Made by a program: the position numbers and the translations under genes | Source of the DNA: an uncultured Bacteroidales bacterium | GTDB lineage: Bacteria > Bacteroidota > Bacteroidia > Bacteroidales > F082 | Direction of reading: 5' to 3' | Length of the DNA: 64,000 nt | Assembly: GCA_905233445.1 (NCBI GenBank) | Contig: CAJOEP010000005.1 | Location: forward strand, 1-64,000 | Notes under the pieces: model-generated | Told to the model about the DNA's origin: nothing | What the model saw: the letters and a program-made list of their open reading frames with translations, nothing else | The model's database searches: none | In this document: positions 48,817 to 57,036 of the stretch, piece after piece | How positions within the stretch are numbered: the stretch's first letter is position 1 | Layout: every line of letters starts with the position of its first letter

Positions 48817-48829
48817 TCGCCGAAGGCGA
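48817..48829. repeat. Mini-hairpin with GAA triloop
   Basis: TCGCC-GAA-GGCGA. Confidence 0.55.
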
Positions 48830-48870
48830 CAAAAAGAAAAAAGGAATAACAAATTATAAATAAAAGTAAC

Positions 48871-49707
48871 ATGAAAGTATTCGTTATCGGAACAGGAACC
48901 ATGGCAAAAGGCATCGTGAAGGCTTTCGCAGCTAAGATGCCAGTCGTCATGAAGAGCAGAACTCAGGCCAGCATTGACAAGGCTATGGGTTCAATCGCGA
49001 AAGGTTATGCCAAACTCGTTGAGAAAGGCAAGATGACTCAAGAGGGCGTTGACGCTCTTTTGAAGAACATCACAACCACCACCGACTACGCCACATTCAA
49101 AGACGCCGACCTCGTCATCGAGGCTGCATCAGAAGATATGGCTCTTAAGAAAGAGGTGTTCACTGAACTCGACAAGATCTGCAAGCCGGAAGCAATCTTC
49201 GCAACAAACTCATCATCATTGTCAATCACCGAAATTGCTGCCTGCACAACACGTCCTGCACAGTTCATCGGCATGCACTTCTTCAACCCGGCCGACAGAA
49301 TGGCATTGGTGGAAGTCATCAAGGGACAGCTCACAAGCGACGAAGTGACAAAATGCATTGTTGACCTCTCGACATCAATCGGCAAACAGCCGGTCGAGGT
49401 GAAAGAAGCCCCAGGTTTCGTCGTCAACCGCATCCTCATCCCAATGATCAACGAGGCTGTCGGTATCTTGGCCGACGGTATCGCATCAGCAGAGGACATC
49501 GACAAGTGCATGATGCTTGGCGCCAACCATCCAATGGGACCTCTCGCATTGGCCGACCTCATCGGAAACGATGTCAACCTCGCCATCATGGAGGTGCTTT
49601 ACAACGAATTCGGTGATCCTAAGTACCGTCCACATCCACTTTTGAGAAAGATGGTGCGCGCCGGATTGCTCGGTAGAAAAACTGGAGAAGGATTTTATAA
49701 GTATTAA
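48871..49707 (+). CDS. hbd: 3-hydroxybutyryl-CoA dehydrogenase
   Basis: [59 protein letters not shown]. Confidence 0.93.
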   Translation: MKVFVIGTGTMAKGIVKAFAAKMPVVMKSRTQASIDKAMGSIAKGYAKLVEKGKMTQEGVDALLKNITTTTDYATFKDADLVIEAASEDMALKKEVFTELDKICKPEAIFATNSSSLSITEIAACTTRPAQFIGMHFFNPADRMALVEVIKGQLTSDEVTKCIVDLSTSIGKQPVEVKEAPGFVVNRILIPMINEAVGILADGIASAEDIDKCMMLGANHPMGPLALADLIGNDVNLAIMEVLYNEFGDPKYRPHPLLRKMVRAGLLGRKTGEGFYKY

Positions 49708-49712
49708 ATAAC

Positions 49713-49737
49713 AGAAGTAAGAAGCAAGAAGTAAGAA
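49713..49737. repeat. Left 25-bp inverted repeat flanking the four-helix-bundle ORF
   Basis: AGAAGTAAGAAGCAAGAAGTAAGAA; 24/25 match to the reverse complement of 50144-50168. Confidence 0.85.
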
Positions 49738-49764
49738 GTAAGAAGAGAATTTTAGAAGATTAGA

Positions 49765-50130
49765 ATGGCGACTAAATCATATAAGGAGTTAATTGTCTGG
49801 CAGAAGGCACATTCTTTTGTCTTGACAGTTTATTCATTATCTGAAAAGTTTCCAAAAAGCGAGTTATACGGACTGACATCTCAATTCAGAAGAGCTGCTG
49901 TTTCGATAGCTGCTAATATCGCTGAAGGTTATGTTAAAAAATCACCATCAGATAAAATAAGATTCTTTAATATCTCTCAAGGATCATTGGAAGAATGTAG
50001 TTATTATATAGTTTTATCGAAAGATTTGAACTATATAACAGAGGAACAATCCGTGACTCTTGATAAATTATTAGGAGAAACAGAAAGAATTCTGAATACC
50101 TATATTACAGAAATCCAATCATCAATTTAA
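49765..50130 (+). CDS. Four-helix-bundle protein (23S rRNA intervening-sequence/S23 family)
   Basis: KSYKELIVWQKAHSFVLTVYSLSEKFPKSELYGLTSQFRRAAVSIAANIAEGYVKKS..FFNISQGSLEECSYYI. Confidence 0.92.
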   Translation: MATKSYKELIVWQKAHSFVLTVYSLSEKFPKSELYGLTSQFRRAAVSIAANIAEGYVKKSPSDKIRFFNISQGSLEECSYYIVLSKDLNYITEEQSVTLDKLLGETERILNTYITEIQSSI

Positions 50131-50143
50131 TCGTTAACAAATA

Positions 50144-50168
50144 TTCTTACTTCTTGCTTCTAACTTCT
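50144..50168. repeat. Right 25-bp inverted repeat flanking the four-helix-bundle ORF
   Basis: TTCTTACTTCTTGCTTCTAACTTCT; reverse complement of 49713-49737 with one mismatch. Confidence 0.85.
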
Positions 50169-50187
50169 AAATTCTAAATTAATTGAA

Positions 50188-51327
50188 ATGGATTTTAGCT
50201 ATTCAAAGACAGAAGAATTGTTCCTGCAGATGATCAGATCGTTTGCAGAGAACGAGGTCAAGCCTTTGGCAGCCGAAGTTGACGAGACAGAACGTTTCCC
50301 TATGGAGACCGTCAAGAAGATGGCGAAATTAGGTTTGATGGGCATCCCGGTACCAAGACAGTACGGCGGAGCCGGCGGATCAGTGCAGATGTACATCATG
50401 GCTGTTGAGGAGCTCTCAAGAGTGTGCGCCACTACAGGCGTTATCCTTTCAGCCCACACATCATTGTGCATGGCACCTATCCTCGAAAACGGAACAGAGG
50501 AACAGAAGATGAAATATTTGCCGAAGCTCGCATCAGGCGAATGGATCGGCGCTTTCGGTCTTACCGAGCCTAACGCCGGTACCGACGCTGCCATGCAGCA
50601 GACAATGGCTGTGGACGCTGGCGACAAATACATCCTCAACGGTTCGAAGATTTTCATCACCAACGCAGCATACGCCGACGTATTCATCGTCATGGCAATG
50701 ACCGACAAGAGCAAAGGCACCAAGGGCATCTCGGCATTCATAGTTGAGAAAGGCTTCAAGGGCTTCAGCATCGGTAAGAAAGAGTTGAAGATGGGTATCC
50801 GCGGCAGCGCGACCTGCGAGTTGATTTTCGAAAACTGCGAAGTGCCGAAGGAAAACCTCCTCGGACCTCTCGGAAAAGGCTTCAACATCGCTATGAAGAC
50901 CCTCGACGGTGGCCGTATCGGTATTGCTTCACAGGCTCTCGGCATCGCTCAAGGCGCTATGGATGAGACAGTGAAATACACCAAGGAACGTAAGCAGTTC
51001 GGCAAGGCTATCGCCCAGTTCCAGAACACCCAGTTCCAGATGGCCGACCTCAAGACAAAGGTCGAGGCAGCCCGTTTGCTCGTCAGAAGTGCGGCATGGA
51101 AGAAAGACAAAGGTCTCCCATACTCGGCAGATGCAGCAATGGCAAAACTCTTCGCAGCTGAGACAGCAATGGAAGTGACTACAAAGGCAGTCCAGTTCCA
51201 CGGCGGCTACGGCTACACACGTGAATATCCGGTCGAACGCATGATGCGCGACGCCAAGATTACCGAGATCTACGAAGGTACATCAGAGGTTCAGAGAATG
51301 GTTATCGCTGGTCATTTATTTAAATAG
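50188..51327 (+). CDS. bcd: Acyl-CoA (butyryl-CoA) dehydrogenase
   Basis: FGLTEPNAGTDAAMQQT, RKQFGKAIAQFQNTQFQMADL, GGYGYTREYPVERMMRDAKITEIYEGTSEVQRMVI. Confidence 0.94.
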   Translation: MDFSYSKTEELFLQMIRSFAENEVKPLAAEVDETERFPMETVKKMAKLGLMGIPVPRQYGGAGGSVQMYIMAVEELSRVCATTGVILSAHTSLCMAPILENGTEEQKMKYLPKLASGEWIGAFGLTEPNAGTDAAMQQTMAVDAGDKYILNGSKIFITNAAYADVFIVMAMTDKSKGTKGISAFIVEKGFKGFSIGKKELKMGIRGSATCELIFENCEVPKENLLGPLGKGFNIAMKTLDGGRIGIASQALGIAQGAMDETVKYTKERKQFGKAIAQFQNTQFQMADLKTKVEAARLLVRSAAWKKDKGLPYSADAAMAKLFAAETAMEVTTKAVQFHGGYGYTREYPVERMMRDAKITEIYEGTSEVQRMVIAGHLFK

Positions 51328-51339
51328 GAGGGAAGGATT

Positions 51340-52122
51340 ATGAATATTATAGTTTGTATTAAGCAAGTACCTGATACTACCGAAATCAAAATCGATCCGG
51401 TAAAGAACACCCTTATCCGTGAAGGCGTTCCGAGCATCATGAACCCGGACGACAAGGGCGGTCTCGAACTCGCACTCCAGATGAAAGACAAATACGGCGC
51501 TAACGTCACCGTTATCACAATGGGACCTCCACAAGCCGACCTCATCCTGAGAGAAGCTTTCGCTATGGGCGTTGACAGAGCTATCTTATTGAGCGACAGA
51601 AAGTTCGCTGGTGCAGATACTCTTGCAACATCATACGCATTAGCAGGCGCCATCAAGACTTTGGACTATGACCTCATCATCGCCGGCCGTCAGGCTATCG
51701 ACGGTGACACTGCACAGGTCGGTCCTGAGATGGCTGAACACCTCGGATTACCACAGGTTTCATACGTCATCGACGCTGAACGCAAGGAAAACGGCAACTT
51801 CATCGTGAAGAAAGAAAACGAAGACAGCGTGCAGACTCTCGAAGTCGAAGGCAAGTGCGTCCTCACAGTGTTGGCATCAGCATTCGAGGCTCGTTACATG
51901 ACAGTAGCCGGCATCGTTGACGCTTACAATAAAGAAGTTGAAGTTTGGGGCGCCGACAAACTCGATGTCGACGAGAACAAACTTGGTCTGAAAGGCTCAC
52001 CAACAAAGGTGTGGCAGTCATTCCCAAAACAGCTCAAGGCTCCGGGCGAAGTGTTCGAAGTCAGCGAAGAAGAAGCTGTGGAAATCATCGTTAAGAAACT
52101 TAAAGAAAAACATTTAATCTAA
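51340..52122 (+). CDS. etfB: Electron transfer flavoprotein beta subunit
   Basis: NIIVCIKQVPDTTEIKIDPVKNTLIREGVPSIMNPDD, AGRQAIDGDTAQVGPEMAEHL. Confidence 0.95.
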   Translation: MNIIVCIKQVPDTTEIKIDPVKNTLIREGVPSIMNPDDKGGLELALQMKDKYGANVTVITMGPPQADLILREAFAMGVDRAILLSDRKFAGADTLATSYALAGAIKTLDYDLIIAGRQAIDGDTAQVGPEMAEHLGLPQVSYVIDAERKENGNFIVKKENEDSVQTLEVEGKCVLTVLASAFEARYMTVAGIVDAYNKEVEVWGADKLDVDENKLGLKGSPTKVWQSFPKQLKAPGEVFEVSEEEAVEIIVKKLKEKHLI

Positions 52123-52132
52123 AAGTAAAGCC

Positions 52133-53152
52133 ATGGATATCAAAGATTACAAAAACGTTTATGTGTTCGCAGAACAGCGCGGAGGTATGATTCAATCCGT
52201 AGCTTACGAACTTTTAGGTAAGGCTCGCGACTTGGCCGACGCTCTCGGCGAGAAAGTCGTGGCAATGTTACTCGGTCATAATGTCAAAGACCAGGCTCAA
52301 AGCCTCATCGAGATGGGTGCTGACGAAGTGCTCGTCGCCGACTGCCCTGAGCTCAAGGATTACTTGACAGAGCAGTACTCACAGGTTGTGTATCAGATGA
52401 TTACAGCCGGCTGCCCAAGCATCGTGCTTTACGGCGCAACAACCATCGGCCGTGACCTCGCACCACGTATCGCTTCACGTTTGAAGACCGGTCTGACAGC
52501 AGACTGCACCAAGCTTGAAATCGGTATCGTCGAGGAGACTGGCGAGAAACAGTTCCGCTCGACACGTCCAGCTTTCGGCGGCAACCTGATGGCTACCATT
52601 CTTTGCCCTAACACACGTCCTCAGATGTCGACAGTGCGTCCTGGCGTGATGCAGAAACGCGTCCGTGAGGCTGGCAGAAAAGGCACTATCACAATGTTTG
52701 CTCCTAAATTCGACACAAGCAAGTTCAAAGTGAAAGTCATCGAGACCAAGATGAACTGCAAGTGCGCTGACGACATCGCCGATGCCAAGATTTTGGTGTC
52801 AGGAGGCCGTGGCGTCCACGACAAGGAAGGCTTCAACAAGCTTCAGGCTTTGGCCGACGTTCTTGGCGGCATGGTGTCGTCATCACGCGCCATGGTTGAC
52901 GCAGGCATCATGGATCACTGCTTCCAGGTGGGTCAGACAGGTAAGACCGTCCGCCCGAACCTTTACATGGCATGCGGTATCTCAGGCGCCATCCAGCACC
53001 TCGCAGGTATGGAGGAGTCAGACTTCATCATCGCCATCAACAAGGACAAATATGCTCCTATTTTCAGCGCAGCTGACCTCGGCATCGTCGGCGACCTGCA
53101 CAAGATTGTCCCGATGTTGACAGAGAGACTGAAGAAAGATGTGGAAAAATAA
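52133..53152 (+). CDS. etfA: Electron transfer flavoprotein alpha subunit
   Basis: [57 protein letters not shown]. Confidence 0.95.
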   Translation: MDIKDYKNVYVFAEQRGGMIQSVAYELLGKARDLADALGEKVVAMLLGHNVKDQAQSLIEMGADEVLVADCPELKDYLTEQYSQVVYQMITAGCPSIVLYGATTIGRDLAPRIASRLKTGLTADCTKLEIGIVEETGEKQFRSTRPAFGGNLMATILCPNTRPQMSTVRPGVMQKRVREAGRKGTITMFAPKFDTSKFKVKVIETKMNCKCADDIADAKILVSGGRGVHDKEGFNKLQALADVLGGMVSSSRAMVDAGIMDHCFQVGQTGKTVRPNLYMACGISGAIQHLAGMEESDFIIAINKDKYAPIFSAADLGIVGDLHKIVPMLTERLKKDVEK

Positions 53153-53159
53153 TCCCTTA

Positions 53160-53181
53160 GAGACGTTTCCTGAAACGTCTC
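53160..53181. repeat. 22-bp perfect palindrome
   Basis: GAGACGTTTC-CT-GAAACGTCTC immediately downstream of etfA. Confidence 0.85.
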
Positions 53182-53211
53182 AAACCTGAAACATTATTGT
53201 TTCGCTCATAA

Positions 53212-53249
53212 AATTCCCGGTGGAAGTGATTCTGCCGGGAATTTTTTTA
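53212..53249 (+). terminator. Rho-independent terminator of the etf operon
   Basis: AATTCCCGG-tggaagtgattctg-CCGGGAATT followed by TTTTTT. Confidence 0.88.
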
Positions 53250-53307
53250 TTTAAATAATTTTTTCTTAAATCATTTGCACAATCCAAAAAATTCGTATCT
53301 TTGCAGC

Positions 53308-53403
53308 GGGTAAGTCTTATACGACCAGCTCCTGTCGAACTCCCCCAGGGCCGGAAGGCAGCAAGGGTAGATGGTAGAGCGGTGCGATATAAGTAGCTTA
53401 CCC
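53308..53403 (+). ncRNA. ffs: Bacterial small SRP RNA (4.5S)
   Basis: GGGTAAG...CTTACCC terminal stem; conserved CCAGGGCCGGAAGGCAGCAAGGG apical domain; TATCTTTG box upstream and T tract downstream. Confidence 0.93.
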
Positions 53404-53416
53404 TTTTTTGTCTGAA

Positions 53417-53884
53417 ATGATACTCGAACCGACATACACAGGCAAACAGTTTTGGCTTACAACAGTCATATCGGGATTGTTGTTAAGTGTCTTTATGTCA
53501 ATAGTTTACATCGTATTCTACGAGCGCCTGTATGTCGAGTCATCATACCTTTTCTCAATAATTTATCTTATTCCGTTCGTTTGGCTCAGCATCACTCTGG
53601 CCATCTTTAAAAACAAATTCGTTTGGAAAGAATTCCCCTTCGGTAAAGCATTCCTGATGAGTTTTTTAAGCGGAATAATCGGTTCAATACTGTTCAGCGG
53701 CGTAATTTATGTGTTTTACGCATACTTTGGAATGGAAAGCAGAATCAGCCTTTACGAAAACGGTCGCCTGATGCGTGAGCTTTTCTCACCCATAGCAACA
53801 GCTGTGTCAATGCTGATAATAAATGTGATACTCATTCTTATTTATTCGTTAATTATTGCTATCTTTGCACGAAAAAAAGTTTGA
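53417..53884 (+). CDS. DUF4199-like membrane protein
   Basis: 156 aa multi-TM ORF directly upstream of a GT2 gene, a common Bacteroidota arrangement. Confidence 0.65.
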   Translation: MILEPTYTGKQFWLTTVISGLLLSVFMSIVYIVFYERLYVESSYLFSIIYLIPFVWLSITLAIFKNKFVWKEFPFGKAFLMSFLSGIIGSILFSGVIYVFYAYFGMESRISLYENGRLMRELFSPIATAVSMLIINVILILIYSLIIAIFARKKV

Positions 53885-53885
53885 A

Positions 53886-54821
53886 ATGGATATATCTGTC
53901 ATCATACCTTTATTAAATGAAGAGGAGTCTTTGCCTGAACTCGAGGCTTGGATTCGCCGAGTCATGAATGAGAACAATTACTCATACGAGATTGTTTTTG
54001 TCGACGACGGCAGCACCGACGGCTCTTGGCACTGCATCCAAAAGCTGAAGGAAAACAACCCTAATATCCATGCAATCCGCTTCCGCAGAAACTATGGCAA
54101 GTCGGCGGCACTCAACGAAGGATTCAAGATTGCTCAAGGCAATGTAGTCATCACTATGGATGCCGACCTTCAGGATAGCCCTGATGAGATACCGGAACTC
54201 TTCAACATGATTGAGAAAGACGGTTACGACCTCGTAAGTGGCTGGAAGAAAGTGCGTTACGACTCAAAAGTGGCAAAAAACATCCCCTCTAAGTTCTACA
54301 ACTGGTCGACTCGCCGCATGACTGGCATCAAACTTCATGACTTCAACTGCGGACTCAAGGCTTACCGCAACGAAGTGGTGAAAAGCATCGAGATTTACGG
54401 CGAGATGCATCGTTACATCCCTGTCATAGCAAAAGCTGCCGGATTTACTCACATAGGGGAGAAGGTGGTGCATCATCAGAAACGTAAATTCGGAGCCTCG
54501 AAATTTGGCATGAGCCGATTCTTAAGAGGTTACCTCGATTTGCTAACCATAACATTCATCTCAAAGTTCGGGAAACGCCCTATGCACCTCTTCGGAGGCT
54601 TAGGCTCACTGATGTTCCTTGCAGGTTTCATAATCGGTATCATATTGGTTGTCAAGAAGTTCGCTTATCATGCGTACGGCATGACCAACCGCCCGCTGTT
54701 CTACCTAGCACTTGTCTGCATCATCGTCGGCGTACAACTTTTCCTTACTGGATTCCTCGCGGAACTCATCCAGTCGTCATCGTCGAAACAAAAGGTTTAC
54801 GGAATCGCAGAAAAAATATAA
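53886..54821 (+). CDS. Glycosyltransferase family 2 (dolichol-phosphate-mannose/GtrB-like) with C-terminal TM
   Basis: SVIIPLLNEEESLPEL, FVDDGSTDGSW, MDADLQDSPDEIPEL. Confidence 0.92.
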   Translation: MDISVIIPLLNEEESLPELEAWIRRVMNENNYSYEIVFVDDGSTDGSWHCIQKLKENNPNIHAIRFRRNYGKSAALNEGFKIAQGNVVITMDADLQDSPDEIPELFNMIEKDGYDLVSGWKKVRYDSKVAKNIPSKFYNWSTRRMTGIKLHDFNCGLKAYRNEVVKSIEIYGEMHRYIPVIAKAAGFTHIGEKVVHHQKRKFGASKFGMSRFLRGYLDLLTITFISKFGKRPMHLFGGLGSLMFLAGFIIGIILVVKKFAYHAYGMTNRPLFYLALVCIIVGVQLFLTGFLAELIQSSSSKQKVYGIAEKI

Positions 54822-54905
54822 CCAGTTACCAGTTGACAGTTGGCAGTTTTTAGTAGTTTAACTGGAAACTGGTAACTGCTAACTGCAAATTGCCAACTGC
54901 AAACT
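54821..54905. repeat. 'CCAGTTACCAGTTGACAGTT' stutter/inverted repeat between convergent genes
   Basis: ACCAGTTACCAGTTGACAGTTGGCAGTT ... AACTGGAAACTGGTAACTGCTAACTGC; shares 20 bp with 47849-47868. Confidence 0.8.
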
Positions 54906-54906
54906 T

Positions 54907-55317
54907 TTAATATCTGTCATACGGGTCATCATACGGCTCGTCGAAGCTTTCATCTTCGTAAAATTCTTCCTCATCCTCGCCAAAGATGTCTTCCTCGTCC
55001 TCAGCAAACATGTTTTCGCCTTCTTCCCAGTCGAAGTCCTCTTCAAGCTTGCTCTCGTCAAACTCGTCAATGTCGTTCATCTCATTCATGAAGTCGCGCA
55101 ACTCCTCGTCACTCATCTCATCGAGGTTGGCTGTCAATAACTTGTTGTCGCGTGACGATGCCCTTAATTCCTTCAAAACCTCTGGTGAAATATAAAAATC
55201 ATCAATGTTATCCTGACAATATTTTATATATTTAGGGTCTTTTTCAAATACCTCAGCCAAAGTTTCACCCTCATATTTACCAAAAGTGAAAATAGAGTCA
55301 ATGTCGTAAAATTTCAT
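54907..55317 (-). CDS. Acidic-tail protein with ExoX C-terminal-like 'FGKYEGETLAEV' motif
   Basis: N-terminus FTFGKYEGETLAEVFEKDPKYIKYC; about 60-residue D/E-rich C-terminal tail. Confidence 0.65.
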   Translation of the reverse strand: MKFYDIDSIFTFGKYEGETLAEVFEKDPKYIKYCQDNIDDFYISPEVLKELRASSRDNKLLTANLDEMSDEELRDFMNEMNDIDEFDESKLEEDFDWEEGENMFAEDEEDIFGEDEEEFYEDESFDEPYDDPYDRY

Positions 55318-55403
55318 ATCTTTTAAATTTTGAATCTTTAAATCTTAAATCATAAATGCCAATTGCAAATATAACACTTTTTTCTGAAATGTCAACAGTT
55401 TCT

Positions 55404-55772
55404 TTATTTTTTGAAACAAAAATAAACCGCCAGCACCATAAAGCCAAATCCAATCACATGATTCCAGCTGAAAGTGCCCATTTTGAACACTTTAATAGTG
55501 ATAATCATGAACACAATAAGACTGATAACTTCCTGAATCACTTTGAGTTGCACAAGACTAAAAGGTCCGCCGTTGACCTCTGAGCCGATGCGGTTGGCCG
55601 GTACCATAAAAGAATATTCCAAAAGAGCAACACCCCAACTTGCTAAAATGATGAGTATCAATGGCCAATCCTTAAGAATACCCATATCCGTCAATTTCAG
55701 ATTGCCATACCATGCAAAAGTCATGAAAATGTTCGAGATGACTAAAAACAAAATAGTATAAAGTGTTTTCAT
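55404..55772 (-). CDS. DMT/DUF486-family membrane protein
   Basis: FAWYGNLKLTDMGILKDWPLILIILASWGVALLEYSFMVPANRIGSEVNGGPFSLVQLKVIQE. Confidence 0.88.
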   Translation of the reverse strand: MKTLYTILFLVISNIFMTFAWYGNLKLTDMGILKDWPLILIILASWGVALLEYSFMVPANRIGSEVNGGPFSLVQLKVIQEVISLIVFMIITIKVFKMGTFSWNHVIGFGFMVLAVYFCFKK

Positions 55773-55875
55773 TATTAATAAAATTGGGTTGCAAAATTAA
55801 GAAAATCCTGTTAATCTTGTTAATAATGTTAAAAAAATAACAAAAAATCACTATCTTTGCAAAAAATATCGCGAT

Positions 55876-56451
55876 ATGATTTCAATTGAAAATATAATTC
55901 GGTCTTCAATCGATGTCAAGCAATTGATTCTCAATGATAAAGCTCTCATAAAAGGAATCAACGACGCTGCTATGATGTGTGTCGAGTCGCTGAAAAACGG
56001 GGGAAAGATTCATTTCTGCGGCAATGGAGGCAGTGCTTCCGATGCCCAGCATCTAGCAGCCGAGCTTAGTGGACGTTTTTATTACGACCGTCCGCCGCTT
56101 AATTCAGAGGCGCTGCATGTCAACACGAGCTATCTCACTGCCGTCGCAAATGACTATTCCTATGACATGATATATGCCCGCATGCTTCAAGCTTCAGCAA
56201 AAAAAGGAGATGTCATGGTTGGTATAAGCACTTCAGGTAATTCAGCTAACATATTGAAAGCCATCGAGGTAGCCAAAGAAATCGGTGTCAAGACGATTGG
56301 CATGACAGGAGAGAAGGGCGGCAAAATGGCCTGCTGCTGCGACATTTTACTGAATGTTCCAAGCAACTGCACACCTCGCATCCAAGAGTCTCATATCATG
56401 ATTGGCCATATCATCTGTGAAATCATCGAAGCAACAATGTTCCCGAGGTAA
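55876..56451 (+). CDS. gmhA: SIS-domain D-sedoheptulose-7-phosphate isomerase
   Basis: KIHFCGNGGSASDAQHLAAELSGRFYYDRPPL; GISTSGNSANILKA. Confidence 0.88.
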   Translation: MISIENIIRSSIDVKQLILNDKALIKGINDAAMMCVESLKNGGKIHFCGNGGSASDAQHLAAELSGRFYYDRPPLNSEALHVNTSYLTAVANDYSYDMIYARMLQASAKKGDVMVGISTSGNSANILKAIEVAKEIGVKTIGMTGEKGGKMACCCDILLNVPSNCTPRIQESHIMIGHIICEIIEATMFPR

Positions 56452-56453
56452 TC

Positions 56454-56993
56454 ATGGACTGGAAACGCTTAATCGACAAATCATGGACACTGTTCCTCGA
56501 CCGTGACGGCGTTATCAACGTTCGCCTAATCGATGATTATGTCAAGAATATCAATGAGTTTGAGTTCATACCTGGTGTTTTGGACGCTTTTAAGATATTT
56601 TCCGGGAAATTTGGAAGAATCATCATAGTTACCAATCAACAAGGAGTAGGGAAAGGTCTAATGACACTCGATGATGTCAATAAAGTGCATGATTATATGC
56701 TGAAAGAGATCGAAAATCAAAAGGGTAGGGTTGACAAGATATATGTCTGTCCGCAACTGAAATCCGACCCCGACAATTTCCGCAAGCCAAGTCCACGAAT
56801 GGCATTTATGGCACAACATGATTTTCCGGAAATCGACTTTGAAAAATCCATCATGATCGGAGACTCAAATTCAGATATGGAATTCGGACGAAATGCCGGA
56901 ATGTTTACAATATTAATAGGTGATGAACCTGTTAAATGCAAGCCGAATAGCAAATTTGAATCACTTTTTAGTTTTGCAAAAATATTAAAGTAA
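56454..56993 (+). CDS. gmhB: HAD-IIIA hydrolase (D,D-heptose bisphosphate phosphatase-like)
   Basis: TLFLDRDGVINVRL, TNQQGVGKGLMTLDDV, RKPSPRMAFMAQHDFPEIDFEKSIMIGDSNSDMEFG; adjacent to gmhA. Confidence 0.8.
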   Translation: MDWKRLIDKSWTLFLDRDGVINVRLIDDYVKNINEFEFIPGVLDAFKIFSGKFGRIIIVTNQQGVGKGLMTLDDVNKVHDYMLKEIENQKGRVDKIYVCPQLKSDPDNFRKPSPRMAFMAQHDFPEIDFEKSIMIGDSNSDMEFGRNAGMFTILIGDEPVKCKPNSKFESLFSFAKILK

Positions 56994-57036
56994 TACTTTA
57001 ATTTATATATATTAAAATATTTATAATCAATATTAT

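Noticed and set aside
49765-50130. Diversity-generating retroelement, because the S23 family resembles Avd
   Set aside because: No reverse transcriptase, template repeat or variable repeat seen in the window.
49713-50168. CRISPR-like reading of the AGAAGTAAGAAGC repeats
   Set aside because: No regular spacer/repeat periodicity and no cas genes anywhere in the window.
50199-50945. 248-aa antisense ORF within bcd
   Set aside because: Shadow ORF caused by codon bias of a highly expressed gene.
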